Below, in pieces: positions 1 through 7,835 of a DNA stretch of 64,000 bases (positions are counted from its first letter, which is position 1; each line of letters starts with the position of its first letter). The stretch comes from Burkholderia arboris. Lineage in GTDB: Bacteria; Pseudomonadota; Gammaproteobacteria; Burkholderiales; Burkholderiaceae. The position numbers and the translations under genes are program-made. Under the pieces are notes generated by a model that saw only the letters and a program-made list of their open reading frames with translations, made no database searches and was not told the DNA's origin. Where the stretch lies: positions 1-64,000 of the forward strand of contig NZ_CABVPX010000021.1 of assembly GCF_902499125.1 (NCBI RefSeq), written 5' to 3'.

Positions 1-76
1 TGGCGTCCCCTAGGGGATTCGAACCCCTGTACTCACCGTGAAAGGGTGATGTCCTAGGCCTCTAGACGAAGGGGAC
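1..76 (-). tRNA. tRNA-Glu (anticodon UUC)
   Basis: Read on the minus strand this is a complete 76-nt cloverleaf starting GTCCCCTTCG and ending in an encoded CCA. The acceptor stem pairs GTCCCC with GGGGAC, the T loop has GGTTCGAATCC, and the anticodon loop CTTTCAC gives UUC. It lies 136 nt downstream of a tRNA-Ala gene and on the same strand as gltX, the synthetase that charges it. It probably shares the promoter upstream of tRNA-Ala. Confidence 0.97.
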
Positions 77-212
77 ATGATCTTTTCAGATCTGTCTGAC
101 TTTCGCTATCACTTACGGTCAACAGCGAAGGCCGAAATTCTAACTGCTTTGAATCATTTTGTGAAGCATTTATTACTACCGCTGCTTCGCAAATCAATCC
201 AGCTTGTTCTGT

Positions 213-288
<76 letters not shown>

Positions 289-306
289 TTGCAGAACAGA
301 AATGAG

Positions 307-335
307 ATTATATGGACCTACTTTGAACTTGTAAA
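307..335 (-). promoter_or_regulatory. sigma-70 promoter of the tRNA-Ala/tRNA-Glu unit
   Basis: On the minus strand there is TTTACA, exactly 17 nt, then TATAAT. The -10 box ends about 18 nt before the tRNA-Ala 5' end, the usual spacing for a short tRNA leader. It is one mismatch from consensus at -35 and perfect at -10. Confidence 0.8.
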
Positions 336-416
336 TACCCTTTTTGCGATTCGCACGAAATATTTTGCGAAGCTGCCGTGCGCTCACGCGCAGACAGCTT
401 CACTGACGCACGAACC

Positions 417-1826
417 TCAGGCGAGCGCGCCCTCGATGCGCGACACCACGACGTCACGACCGAACAGCACCAGCACCGCGTCGATCGACGGCGTGTGCGT
501 GGTGCCCGCCACCAGCAGGCGCACCGGCATCGCGAGTTGCGGCATCTTCAGCTTGTGCGTGGCGAGCGTCGCCTTCAGCGCCGCGGACACCGCTTCCTTC
601 GTCCAGTCGGCCGCCTTCAGCGCGGCGGCGAGATCGGCCAGCGCCGGCCGCACCGCATCGGTCACGTGCTGCGCGAGCGCGTCGGATTCCGGTGCCGGCA
701 CACGGTAGAACATCGCCGCGCCTTCCGCGATCTCCTTGACCGTCGTCGCGCGATCCTTCATCAGGCCGACCACCGCATCGAGCGCGGGGCCCGTCGCGAT
801 CGCCGCGTCGTCGACGCCGAGCGCGTCGAGGAACGGCTTCGCGAGTCCGGCGAGGCGCGCGTTGTCGGCTTCCTTGATGTAATGCGCGTTCAGCCAGCTC
901 AGCTTGCTATGGTCGTACTGCGCGGGCGACTTGCCGAGATGCTCGAGATCGAACCACTCGACGAACTGCTCGCGCGAGAAGATCTCGGCATCGCCGTGCG
1001 ACCAGCCGAGGCGCGCGAGATAGTTGACGACCGCTTCGGGCAGGAAGCCTGCGTCGCGGTACGCCATCACGCTCATCGCGCCATGGCGCTTGCTCATCTT
1101 CTCGCCCTGCTCGTTCAGCACGGTCGGCAGGTGTGCATAGACGGGCGCTTCGCCGCCGAGCGCATTCAGGATGTTGATCTGGCGCGGCGTGTTGTTCACG
1201 TGGTCGTCGCCACGGATCACGTGCGTGATGCCCATGTCCATGTCGTCCACCACCACGCAGAAGTTGTAGATCGGCGTGCCGTCCGGGCGCGCGATCACGA
1301 GGTCGTCGAGCTCTTCGTTCGAGATCTCGACACGCCCCTTCACCGCGTCTTCCCAGACGACCGTGCCCGTCAGCGGATTGCGGAAACGCAGCACGGGCTT
1401 CACGCCGGCCGGCGGCTCCGGCAGCACCTTGCCGGGCTCCGGACGCCACGTGCCGTCGTAGCGCGGCTTCAGGCCGGCTTCGCGCTGGCGTTCTCGCAGC
1501 GCGTCGAGCTCTTCGGCCGACATGTAGCACGGGTACGCGAGGCCCTTCTCGAGCATTTGCGCGAGCACTTCGCGATAGCGGTCCATCCGCTGCATCTGGT
1601 AGATCGGGCCTTCGTCGAAATCCAGGCCGAGCCATTGCATCCCTTCGAGGATCGCATCGACCGCTTCCTGCGACGAACGCTCGACGTCGGTATCCTCGAT
1701 GCGCAGCACGAACGTGCCTTCCATCTTGCGGGCGAACGCCCACGGATAGAGTGCGGAGCGGATGTTGCCGAGGTGAATGAAGCCGGTGGGACTCGGCGCG
1801 AAGCGGGTACGGACAGGACGGGTCAT
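417..1826 (-). CDS. gltX: glutamyl-tRNA synthetase
   Basis: This cytoplasmic class I aminoacyl-tRNA synthetase charges tRNA-Glu with glutamate using ATP. The 469-residue product has the family's usual length. It opens with the catalytic core RTRFAPSPTGFIHLG, in which the HIGH-type signature HLGN is at residues 18-21, and carries the KMSKRH loop at about 243-248. The C-terminal third is the helical anticodon-binding part. It starts at an ATG. The gene is co-oriented with tRNA-Ala and tRNA-Glu about 130 nt downstream, although those tRNAs have their own promoter. I see no sign that it is the tRNA-Gln-mischarging paralogue or the truncated GluQ form. Confidence 0.97.
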   Translation of the reverse strand: MTRPVRTRFAPSPTGFIHLGNIRSALYPWAFARKMEGTFVLRIEDTDVERSSQEAVDAILEGMQWLGLDFDEGPIYQMQRMDRYREVLAQMLEKGLAYPCYMSAEELDALRERQREAGLKPRYDGTWRPEPGKVLPEPPAGVKPVLRFRNPLTGTVVWEDAVKGRVEISNEELDDLVIARPDGTPIYNFCVVVDDMDMGITHVIRGDDHVNNTPRQINILNALGGEAPVYAHLPTVLNEQGEKMSKRHGAMSVMAYRDAGFLPEAVVNYLARLGWSHGDAEIFSREQFVEWFDLEHLGKSPAQYDHSKLSWLNAHYIKEADNARLAGLAKPFLDALGVDDAAIATGPALDAVVGLMKDRATTVKEIAEGAAMFYRVPAPESDALAQHVTDAVRPALADLAAALKAADWTKEAVSAALKATLATHKLKMPQLAMPVRLLVAGTTHTPSIDAVLVLFGRDVVVSRIEGALA

Positions 1827-2105
1827 AAACGGTAACTCGAACGCCTGGGGCGCATGAATGATTCGACGCGGGACGGCAGCAGCAGCCCGGACAGCAACGG
1901 AGCCGGCGACGCCCGGAACGGGAAAGAAGCCGGAATTATACTCGCGCCGGACAGCGCGCCAAGCGCACCGCTTGCTTTATGATGTGCGCGCCGCGGCCGC
2001 CAGCCGGCGCGGCGCCGGTCGCACGGAACCCGCCGCGCGGCCGCTCGAAACCTATCGCCGCCGCGGGCCGTGTAACCCGCCGCCAAGCCGCCGGAGAACC
2101 ATTCG

Positions 2106-3020
2106 ATGTCGTCCCCTCGCCTGTCGCGCCGCCACTTCACGATCGCCTGCGCGTCCGCCAGCCTCGCCGCCTGCACGTCATTCGGCGACAAGTCCCGCCC
2201 CAACACGGCGCAGCCGCAAGAGAAGCCCGTGAAGATCGGCATCGCGCTCGGCGGCGGCGCCGCGCGCGGCTTCTCGCACATCGGCGTGCTGAAGGCGCTC
2301 GAGGCGCGCGGCATCCCGGTCGAGATCGTCGCCGGCACGAGCGCGGGCTCGGTGGTCGGCGCACTCTACGCGTCGGGCATGAGCGCGCTGCAGATCAACA
2401 AGATCGCGCTCGACATGGATCAGGCGGCGATCAGCGACTGGGCGCTGCCGTTCCGCTCGCGCGGCCTGCTGCAAGGCGTCGCGTTGCAGAACTTCCTGAA
2501 CAAGACGCTGAACAACCGGCCGATCGAGAAGATGGCGAAGCCGCTCGGCATCGTCGCGACGGATCTGCAGAGCGGCCAGCCGATCCTGTTCCAGCAGGGC
2601 AACACGGGGCTCGCGGTGCGCGCGTCGTGCAGCGTGCCGTCGGTGTTCGAGCCGGTGAAGATCGGTAACCGGGAATATGTGGACGGCGGCCTCGTGAGCC
2701 CGGTGCCCGCGTCGTACGCGCGCAAGATGGGCGCGAGCTTCGTGATCGCGGTCGACATCTCGGCCCGGCCGGACGGCGCCGCGACCAACAACCCGATCGA
2801 GATGCTGCTGCAGACCTTCACGATCATGGGCCAGACGATCAAGACCTACGAGCTCGACAAGTACGCGGACGTCGTGATTCGCCCGAACCTCGCGGCGATG
2901 GGCGGCAGCGACTTCAACCAGCGCAACGCGGCGATCCTCGCGGGCGAGGAAGCCGTCGCGCGCATCATGCCGGAGCTGCAGCGCAAGCTCGCGGCCGCGC
3001 GCGGCATGGCTGCTGCGTAA
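2106..3020 (+). CDS. patatin-like phospholipase (RssA/NTE family), probable Tat-exported lipoprotein
   Basis: This is a serine lipid acyl hydrolase of the bacterial patatin family, 304 residues. The oxyanion motif GGGAARG is at residues 49-55, the nucleophile motif GTSAG at 87-91 (Ser89), and the catalytic-dyad aspartate in DGG at 203-205. The N-terminus has SRRHF, a twin-arginine-like motif, followed by a short hydrophobic stretch and SLAAC, a plausible lipobox with Cys23. The mature protein is therefore probably a folded lipoprotein anchored in the envelope (inference). The substrate is unknown. It is transcribed away from gltX and ends at a shared terminator facing the NlpC/P60 gene. Confidence 0.9.
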   Translation: MSSPRLSRRHFTIACASASLAACTSFGDKSRPNTAQPQEKPVKIGIALGGGAARGFSHIGVLKALEARGIPVEIVAGTSAGSVVGALYASGMSALQINKIALDMDQAAISDWALPFRSRGLLQGVALQNFLNKTLNNRPIEKMAKPLGIVATDLQSGQPILFQQGNTGLAVRASCSVPSVFEPVKIGNREYVDGGLVSPVPASYARKMGASFVIAVDISARPDGAATNNPIEMLLQTFTIMGQTIKTYELDKYADVVIRPNLAAMGGSDFNQRNAAILAGEEAVARIMPELQRKLAAARGMAAA

Positions 3021-3112
3021 GCACGCGCGTCACGGGAAGGGGCGCTCCATGCCGGCGCCCCGCTGCTGCCCGCAGAGCGATGTCCGCCGCGCCGCCGGCG
3101 CCGGCCCAAAAA

Positions 3113-3150
3113 CAAAAAACCCTGCCGCCTTTCGGTGACAGGGTTTTTTT
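3113..3150. terminator. bidirectional rho-independent terminator
   Basis: An A-rich run leads into ACCCTG, a short GC-rich loop, then CAGGGT and seven Ts. Both arms are flanked by A or T tracts, so it can stop transcription of the patatin gene from the left and of the NlpC/P60 gene from the right. Confidence 0.85.
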
Positions 3151-3173
3151 CCGGCCTGGCTGACCGGCAAACG

Positions 3174-3848
3174 TCAGTTGTTGCCGTTCGCCGAATCGTC
3201 GCCGATCGTCGCGCGCACGCGCTGACGGAGGTCTTCTGCCTTCATCGGGAATTCCGACTCGATCCGGCGCGCGCCGGTGAACCGCTTTTCCCAGTAGCCG
3301 CTATCGAGATCGTCGACGCGAACGGTGCTGCCCGTCGACGGCGAGTGCACGAACTTGTTGTCGCCGATGTAGATGCCGACGTGCGAGAACGTGCGGCGCA
3401 TCGTGTTGAAGAACACCAGATCGCCCGGCTTCAGGTTGCTCATGCTCACCTTCTCGCCGACGCGGCTCATCTCTTCCGCGCGACGCGGCAGCGACATGCC
3501 GAGCGTGTCCTGGAACACGTAGCGCACGAAGCCGCTGCAGTCGAGGCCCGAATCCGGCGAGTTGCCGCCCCAGCGATAACGCACGCCGATCATGTTCAGC
3601 GCGCCGACGACCACGTCGCCTGCCTTGCCCGCCATGCCGGCAAGGAACGACTTCGCGCCGCCGCTCGACGGCTGTGCACTGGTCTGCTGGAGGGAGGAAC
3701 CCGACCCGATCTGAGTCGAATTGGTGACATTCTGGTTAAAACTGCTGACTTCGTCGGCGAACGCGCCGGGAGCTGCTGCGAACAGGGCGCCGATGAACAG
3801 CCCGGCGATGGTGCGCGCGCATGCCTGGGTCAGGGATCGATGCTGCAT
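3174..3848 (-). CDS. secreted NlpC/P60 (C40) cell-wall peptidase
   Basis: This is a 224-residue peptidoglycan endopeptidase, expected to cut gamma-D-Glu-meso-DAP stem-peptide bonds in the periplasm. A signal peptide covers residues 1-31 with likely cleavage after AFA. A Ser/Gln-rich linker follows, then the catalytic domain from about residue 75. The catalytic cysteine is Cys104 in LDCSGFV, the histidine is His156 in SHVGIY, and the polar third residue is probably His168 in FVHSP. No SH3 or LysM domain is present, so wall targeting must come from the catalytic domain or a partner. A strong promoter (3901-3929) and a GntR-like palindrome lie upstream. Confidence 0.93.
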   Translation of the reverse strand: MQHRSLTQACARTIAGLFIGALFAAAPGAFADEVSSFNQNVTNSTQIGSGSSLQQTSAQPSSGGAKSFLAGMAGKAGDVVVGALNMIGVRYRWGGNSPDSGLDCSGFVRYVFQDTLGMSLPRRAEEMSRVGEKVSMSNLKPGDLVFFNTMRRTFSHVGIYIGDNKFVHSPSTGSTVRVDDLDSGYWEKRFTGARRIESEFPMKAEDLRQRVRATIGDDSANGNN

Positions 3849-3900
3849 TGGTCGATGGAATGTGCTTAAAAATCAGCTGATTGGCGGAAAATTTCGGTCG

Positions 3901-3929
3901 ATACTAGCCAGCGCGTAATCGTTTGTCAA
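3901..3929 (-). promoter_or_regulatory. sigma-70 promoter of the NlpC/P60 gene
   Basis: The minus strand reads TTGACA, exactly 17 nt, TAGTAT. The -35 box is consensus and the -10 has one mismatch. It ends about 52 nt before the ATG at 3848. Confidence 0.8.
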
Positions 3930-3954
3930 AACAAATTAAAAAATACAATCGAGA

Positions 3955-3965
3955 TGGTCAGACCA
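3955..3965. promoter_or_regulatory. palindrome TGGTCAGACCA, GntR/FadR-type operator candidate
   Basis: This perfect inverted repeat matches TGGTNNNACCA, the operator core known for FadR-subfamily GntR regulators. It sits 25 bp upstream of the -35 box of the NlpC/P60 promoter and just past the end of the yej operon. No GntR gene is in this window, so the regulator is unknown. Confidence 0.35.
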
Positions 3966-3976
3966 TTGGACACCTA

Positions 3977-5599
3977 TCACGCTTTCCAGACCGCTTTCAA
4001 CAGCTTTTGTGTGTAAGGATGTGACGGTCTCGTGAAAATGTCGGACACCTCTCCCGACTCGACGACGGCACCGTCCTGCATCACCGCGACGCGGTGCGCC
4101 ATCGCGCCGATCACCTCCAGGTCGTGGCTGATGAACACGTAGCCGAGGTTGTATTTCTGTTGCAAATTCGCGAGCAGTTTCAGCACCTGCTGCTGGATCG
4201 ACACGTCGAGCGCCGACGTCGGCTCGTCGAGGATCAGGATCCGCGGCTCCAGCACCAGCGCCCGCGCGATCGCGATCCGCTGGCGCTGCCCGCCCGAGAA
4301 TTCGTGCGGATAACGGTGCAGCACCGTGCGGTCGAGGCCCACTTCGCGCAGCACCGCGAGCGACTTCGCGCGGCGCGCATCGGGCGTCATGTCCGGGCGA
4401 TGCAGCTCGAGCCCCTCGCCGACGATCCGCTCGATCGTGTGCCGCGGCGAAAGCGAACTGAATGGATCCTGAAAGACCACCTGCATGTTCGAGCGCAGCG
4501 CGGTCTGTTCGCGGCCGCGATAGGTCGACAGCGCGCGCCCCTGGAATTCGATCTCGCCGCCGGCCGTCTTCTGCAGCCCGAGCAGCGCCATCGCGAGCGT
4601 CGACTTCCCCGACCCCGATTCGCCGACGATGCCGAGCGTCTCGCCCTGCCGCACCGACACCGACACGTCCGCGACGGCCGTCACCGGCAGCGTGCCGAAC
4701 CAGCCCGCGATGCCCGGCCGCTTGCGCGCGAACTGCACGCTCACGTGCCGCGCGTCGAGCACGACGGGCGCGATCGGCATCACCGGCATGACGGCGCGCT
4801 GCGGCCGGCTGTTCAGCAGCCGCTGTGTATACGGATGCTCGGGTTCCGCGAAGATCCGCTCGACCGGCCCGCTCTCGACGAGCCGGCCGCGCTCCATCAC
4901 CGCGATGCGCTCGGCGAAATGTCTGACGAGATTCAGGTCGTGCGTGATCAGCAGGATCGCCATCCCGCGCTTTTCCGCTTCCTCGCGCTGCAGTTCCAGC
5001 AGCAGGTCGACGATCTGCGCGCGGATCGTCACGTCGAGCGCGGTGGTCGGTTCGTCGGCGAGCAGCAGCCGCGGCCGACATGCGAGCGCCATCGCGATCA
5101 TCGCGCGCTGCCGCTGGCCGCCCGACAACTGGTGCGGGTAGCTGTCGACGCGCTTGTCCGGCTCCGCAATGCCCGTGCGGGCGAGCAACGCGATCGCGCG
5201 CTTGCGCGCCTCGACCGCCGAGACGCCGTCGTGCAGCACGATCGTCTCGCCGATCTGCACGCCGATCGTATACAGCGGATTGAGCGCCGTCATCGGCTCC
5301 TGGAAGATCATCGCGATGTCCGAGCCGCGCAGCCCGCGCATCTCGCGCTCGCTCTTGCCCACCAGGTCCTGCCCCGCGAAACGGATCGCGCCGCTGACGT
5401 CGGCGTCGCGCAACAGGCGCAGGATCGACAGCGCGGTCACGCTCTTGCCGGAACCCGACTCGCCGACGAGCGCGACGCGCTCGCCGCGGCCGATCGCGAG
5501 CGTCACGTCGTCCACCGCGACCGTGTCGCCGAAGCGCACGTGCAGATGCTCGAGCGACAGCAGCGGTTCGCGTTGCGCCGATACGGTCGACTCGCTCAT
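3977..5599 (-). CDS. yejF: peptide ABC transporter, fused double ATPase (YejF type)
   Basis: This 540-residue protein is two ABC ATPases in one chain, powering the YejABEF importer of oligopeptides (microcin C and related peptides in Escherichia coli). Each half has its own Walker A motif, both GESGSGKS, at about residues 46-53 and about 325, its own signature (LSGGQRQR and FSGGQRQR) and its own Walker B. Each half also carries the DppD/OppD-type C-terminal extension ending in HPYTQ. Both catalytic sites look intact. The start codon overlaps the end of yejE by 4 bp, indicating translational coupling. It is the last gene of the operon. Confidence 0.93.
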   Translation of the reverse strand: MSESTVSAQREPLLSLEHLHVRFGDTVAVDDVTLAIGRGERVALVGESGSGKSVTALSILRLLRDADVSGAIRFAGQDLVGKSEREMRGLRGSDIAMIFQEPMTALNPLYTIGVQIGETIVLHDGVSAVEARKRAIALLARTGIAEPDKRVDSYPHQLSGGQRQRAMIAMALACRPRLLLADEPTTALDVTIRAQIVDLLLELQREEAEKRGMAILLITHDLNLVRHFAERIAVMERGRLVESGPVERIFAEPEHPYTQRLLNSRPQRAVMPVMPIAPVVLDARHVSVQFARKRPGIAGWFGTLPVTAVADVSVSVRQGETLGIVGESGSGKSTLAMALLGLQKTAGGEIEFQGRALSTYRGREQTALRSNMQVVFQDPFSSLSPRHTIERIVGEGLELHRPDMTPDARRAKSLAVLREVGLDRTVLHRYPHEFSGGQRQRIAIARALVLEPRILILDEPTSALDVSIQQQVLKLLANLQQKYNLGYVFISHDLEVIGAMAHRVAVMQDGAVVESGEVSDIFTRPSHPYTQKLLKAVWKA

Positions 5600-6693
5600 C
5601 GCTGGCCTCCCGCTGCGCGCACCGAATCGGCGATCCGCGTGTCGAGCGCGTTGCGCAGCGCGTCACCCATGAAGGTCAGCAGCAGCAGCGTCGCGACCAG
5701 CACGCCGAACGTCGACAGCGAGATCCACCATGCGTCGAGGTTGCCCTTGCCTTGCGCGAGCAGCTCACCGAGGCTCGGCGTCGGCGGCGGCACGCCGAGC
5801 CCGAGGAAATCGAGGCTCGTGAGCGCGAGGATCGAACCGCTCATCCGGAACGGCAGGAACGTGATCACCGGCGTAAGACTGTTCGGCAGCACGTGGCGCC
5901 AGATGATCTGCCCGTTCGTGAGCCCCATCGCGCGGGCCGCGCGCACGTAGTCCTGCGTGCGGTTGCGCAGGAATTCCGCGCGCACGTAGTCGGCCAGCCC
6001 GATCCAGCCGAACAGCGACAGCAGCACGATCAGCAGCAGGAAGCTCGGCTCGAAGATCGACGCGAAGATGATCAGCAGGTACAGCTCGGGCAACGAGCTC
6101 CAGATCTCGATCAGCCGCTGCCCGACGATGTCGATGCGCCCGCCGAAGAAGCCCTGCACGGCGCCCGCGGCGATCCCGAGCAGCGTGCCGATCACGGTCA
6201 GGATCAGCCCGAACTCGACCGAGATGCGGAACCCGTACACGAGCCGCGCGAGCAGGTCGCGCCCCTGTGCGTCAGTGCCGAGCCAGTTCTCGCGCGACGG
6301 CGGCGCCGGGTTCGGCACGTTCGAGAAGTAATTCAGCGTGTCGTAGTAATAGTGGTTCGGCGGATAGACGACGAAGTTGCCGGGTGCCTCGAGCCGCTTG
6401 CGCACGTACGGATCGAGATAGTCGGCCGGCGTCGGGAAATCGCCGCCGAAAGTCGTCTCCGGATACGCATGGAACATCGGGAAATAGGTCTGGCCGTCGT
6501 AGCGCACGACGAGCGGCTTGTCGTTCGACCACAGTGGCGCCGCAAGGCTCGCGGCGAACGCGACGACGAAGATCACGAAGCTCCAGTAGCCGAGGCGCTG
6601 CTGCCTGAAGCGCTGCCACACGCGGCGCGCCGGTGACGGCGACACGCGCGCCCGCGCGGCGTCGATGCGGGATGATGCAACGGCCCGGTTCAT
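5596..6693 (-). CDS. yejE: peptide ABC transporter permease (YejE type)
   Basis: This is the inner-membrane permease that pairs with YejB to form the translocation pore, 365 residues. An N-terminal arginine-rich cytoplasmic stretch leads to the first membrane helix at about residues 35-55. A long periplasmic insertion follows, typical of the YejE/OppC type, and then five further helices. The ATPase-coupling EAA-type loop is near DYVRAARAMGLTN at about 246-258. It sits between yejB (48 bp gap) and yejF (4 bp overlap). Confidence 0.92.
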   Translation of the reverse strand: MNRAVASSRIDAARARVSPSPARRVWQRFRQQRLGYWSFVIFVVAFAASLAAPLWSNDKPLVVRYDGQTYFPMFHAYPETTFGGDFPTPADYLDPYVRKRLEAPGNFVVYPPNHYYYDTLNYFSNVPNPAPPSRENWLGTDAQGRDLLARLVYGFRISVEFGLILTVIGTLLGIAAGAVQGFFGGRIDIVGQRLIEIWSSLPELYLLIIFASIFEPSFLLLIVLLSLFGWIGLADYVRAEFLRNRTQDYVRAARAMGLTNGQIIWRHVLPNSLTPVITFLPFRMSGSILALTSLDFLGLGVPPPTPSLGELLAQGKGNLDAWWISLSTFGVLVATLLLLTFMGDALRNALDTRIADSVRAAGGQR

Positions 6694-6741
6694 CGCGCTC
6701 CTCGCCCCATGGCGCCCGGCATGCGGATGGATCGTTTCATG

Positions 6742-7785
6742 TCAGCGCTCCAGGTTGTCGAATTGAATGCGCGGATCGACCCACACATAGCAGAGATCGG
6801 AGACCAGCTTGGTCGCGAGCCCGATCAGCGTGAACAGGTACAGCGTGCCGAGCACGACCGGATAGTCGCGCCGCACGACCGACTCGTACGACAGCAGCCC
6901 GAGGCCGTCGAGCGAGAACAGTGTCTCGATCAGCAGGCTGCCCGTGAAGAACGCACCGATGAACGCGGCCGGGAAGCCGACGATCAGCGGCAGCATCGCG
7001 TTGCGGAACACATGCTTCCACAGCACGCTGCGCTCGGAGAGCCCCTTCGCGCGCGCGGTCAGCACGTATTGCCGGCGGATCTGGTCGAGAAACGCATTCT
7101 TCGTGAGCATCGTGACGACCGCGAAGCTGCCGACGACCGACGCCGTGATCGGCAGCGCGATGTGCCACAGGTAGTCGAGCACCTTGCCGACGAGCGACAG
7201 CTGCGCGAAGTTGTCCGATGTGAGGCCGCGCAGCGGAAAGAGCTGCCAGAACGAGCCGCCGCCGAACAGCACGAGCAGCAGCACGCCGAGCACGAAACCC
7301 GGGATCGCATACCCGACGAGCACGACGAGGCTCGTCGCGACGTCGAACGGCGAACCGTTGCGCACGGCCTTCGCGATGCCGAGCGGCACCGAGATCAGGT
7401 ACGTGAGGAAGAACGTCCACAGCCCGATGCTGATCGACACGGGCAGTTTCTGCACGACCAGCGACCACACGCTCTGGTGGCGGAAATAGCTGTCGCCGAG
7501 ATCGAAGCGCGCGAAGCGCTTCAGCATCAGCCAGTAGCGTTCGAGCGGCGGCTTGTCGAAGCCGTACAGCGCCTTGAGCTGCGCGAGCTGCTGCGCGTCG
7601 ACACCGGTGTGCGCGCGCATTCCGAACGGCACCGCGCCCTGCTCCGTCGCGCCCTTGCGCAGCTCCTGCACGGCCTGCTCGACGGGCCCGCCCGGCACGA
7701 ACTGGATCACCGCGAACGTGAGGGTCAGCACGCCGATGAGCGTCGGGATCATCAGCAGCAGGCGTTTGAGGATGTAGCTCCACAT
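6742..7785 (-). CDS. yejB: peptide ABC transporter permease (YejB type)
   Basis: This is the second permease subunit, 347 residues. I chose the ATG at 7785 because the protein then begins MWSYILKRLLLMIPTL, the conserved first helix of DppB/YejB permeases. The longer frame upstream has no such pattern. Six membrane helices are apparent. The coupling loop includes YVLTARAKGLSERSVLWKH. It follows yejA by 50 bp. Confidence 0.92.
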   Translation of the reverse strand: MWSYILKRLLLMIPTLIGVLTLTFAVIQFVPGGPVEQAVQELRKGATEQGAVPFGMRAHTGVDAQQLAQLKALYGFDKPPLERYWLMLKRFARFDLGDSYFRHQSVWSLVVQKLPVSISIGLWTFFLTYLISVPLGIAKAVRNGSPFDVATSLVVLVGYAIPGFVLGVLLLVLFGGGSFWQLFPLRGLTSDNFAQLSLVGKVLDYLWHIALPITASVVGSFAVVTMLTKNAFLDQIRRQYVLTARAKGLSERSVLWKHVFRNAMLPLIVGFPAAFIGAFFTGSLLIETLFSLDGLGLLSYESVVRRDYPVVLGTLYLFTLIGLATKLVSDLCYVWVDPRIQFDNLER

Positions 7786-7835
7786 AGGGCGTCGACTCGT
7801 GATCGGTGGCGGGTTGGACGAAGGGGCGGCGCGGG

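Noticed and set aside
378..1835. Plus-strand open frame opposite gltX
   Set aside because: Antisense of a conserved synthetase, low-information composition.
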